This document shows positions 62,869 to 64,000 of a stretch of 64,000 nt of DNA, piece after piece. Position numbers and translations under genes: made by a program. Position 1 is the stretch's first letter. The number at the start of each line of letters is the position of its first letter. This stretch comes from Sitta carolinensis (taxonomy: Eukaryota > Chordata > Aves > Passeriformes > Sittidae): contig CM063284.1 in assembly GCA_032173965.1 (NCBI GenBank), forward strand, positions 129,975,625 through 130,039,624, in the 5' to 3' direction. The notes below the pieces were generated by a model. It searched no databases. It was not told the DNA's origin and worked only from the letters and a program-made list of their open reading frames with translations.

Positions 62869-64000
62869 AAAGATGACTGTATTCCAATCAAATGTCAAAT
62901 TTAGCCACTTTTTGCTTGAGCAAAGCCATCACTTTCCTTCCCTCTCTCCACCTGCCAATGCATATTTCTTCTTGTGTAAGTATTGCAATAAAGTATTACA
63001 GTAACAGTCACTATAACAGTGGTAATGGAATCACTAATTATCTTGAACTAATACAGTGCCTTTCTTCTGGGGATCACACAGTGCTTAAAAATCATCAATG
63101 CAGGCATCTCCTCTGGAGCTTTCATCTGAGTGGAAGAAGCTTATATCCCTGCTTAGCCAGCTCCTCTCTCAGAGCATTGCTCCTTTTGTGGATTGCTCTC
63201 CATCTGAGCAATAAGGTTTCATCCAGAGCTGAATGAGCTAACAAGCTAGAGGGGGGAACCAGAAGTGGTGCAATGACACCTGCTAAGAGCTGAGCACAAA
63301 TTTGCTGCTTTCTGCACCCAAGGTTTGACCAACTTGATGCATAACAGATGGTGGGACAGCTCAAGAAGAAATATGCAACTGCAAAAATGAGCCCAAGGCC
63401 AGTAGCATAAAGGAAAGGAGGAGATACTTCACGTGGAAGAGGAACAAAAGAGTCAAATCATGGTTCGTATGCTTAGATTTGTTACCCCAACAGATTAAAA
63501 TGCATCTGTCAAGAAGGGGAAGAATCAGTCTCAAACAGGCTAGTGATATTCTAGTAACACTGTGAGATTTGACAAGTGGAGTAAATCATTCCACTTCTTC
63601 AGAAAACCCAGTTTTATCACTGGATCTCTCTCTCATCTTCATTAATTACCACTGAAATTGCAAGCAGTAATCCATTTACGGTAGAACAAGCAGGAAACAG
63701 TATTTAAAGTATGGTGAATCAGTGCTTTAACTAGCCAAAACATGACAGGCAAAGCTTGCTGCCGTCACTGGTGATTCCCCAAGAAAAGCATTTATGTAAC
63801 TGTACAGTTATACATAATCACACAGAGAGAGCCATCCTGCTTACACACTAGGTCTGTTTGTTCTCTGCATTTTTCACAGTGTCACAGGTCTCATAAAAGC
63901 AGTTACACAGACTGATAGAGGTGCCAGTACAATTAATCATTTCAAATGGGGCCGTTCAACTCGGACAACTCCAGGCTTGGAGAGCATCAGTTCTGGAAAT
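62869..64000. other. Intergenic, no gene recognised
   Basis: Unique AT-leaning sequence up to the window edge. A 114-codon plus frame (62892-63236) and an 80-codon minus frame overlapping it have no recognisable motifs. Confidence 0.5.

Overview
This is vertebrate nuclear DNA, almost certainly from a bird and probably a passerine. The transposable elements are CR1 LINE fragments with the usual bird 3' end, and there is nothing like a mammalian Alu or L1. Near 62.8 kb lies a tRNA-Ile-headed SINE with a CR1-like tail, the architecture of the songbird SINE TguSINE1. One very GC-rich CpG island stands out in otherwise AT-leaning DNA.

The only protein-coding gene I can support is a single-exon FRAT-family gene (GSK-3-binding protein, closest to FRAT2) on the minus strand at 14427-15032. 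It sits in a CpG island of about 2 kb (roughly 13.99-15.95 kb). Upstream is a GC-box/NF-Y-type promoter near 15.46-15.50 kb and four exactly 11-bp-spaced copies of an octamer at 15593-15633. The 3' UTR runs to a poly(A) signal at 13631-13636. The encoded 201-aa protein keeps the family hallmarks (MPCR start, FLLL segment, RAAPY, GWLR and the GSK-3-binding helix DPHRLLQQL...SGNLIKEAVRRL) but is shorter than the mammalian proteins.

The remaining ~60 kb holds no recognisable exons. By region: 1-4.2 kb is unique sequence ending in a conserved-looking AT-rich block; 4.25-4.45 kb is an isolated CpG cluster; 6.5-7.3 kb has two CR1 pieces; 7.3-13.6 kb is unique sequence with homopolymer tracts; 16-21.4 kb is unique; 21.4-23.1 kb has two minus-strand CR1 3' ends; 23.1-42.7 kb is a long featureless stretch; 42.8-44.6 kb is a decayed CR1 reverse transcriptase; 47.8-48.2 kb is a probable retroviral LTR remnant; 48.2-62.7 kb is unique sequence with a TTTA microsatellite; 62.7-62.9 kb is the SINE. 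Several AT-rich stretches look like candidate developmental enhancers, but only a cross-species alignment could confirm that. Most open frames outside FRAT behave like chance frames. I found no operon, CRISPR array, intact virus or other multi-gene system.
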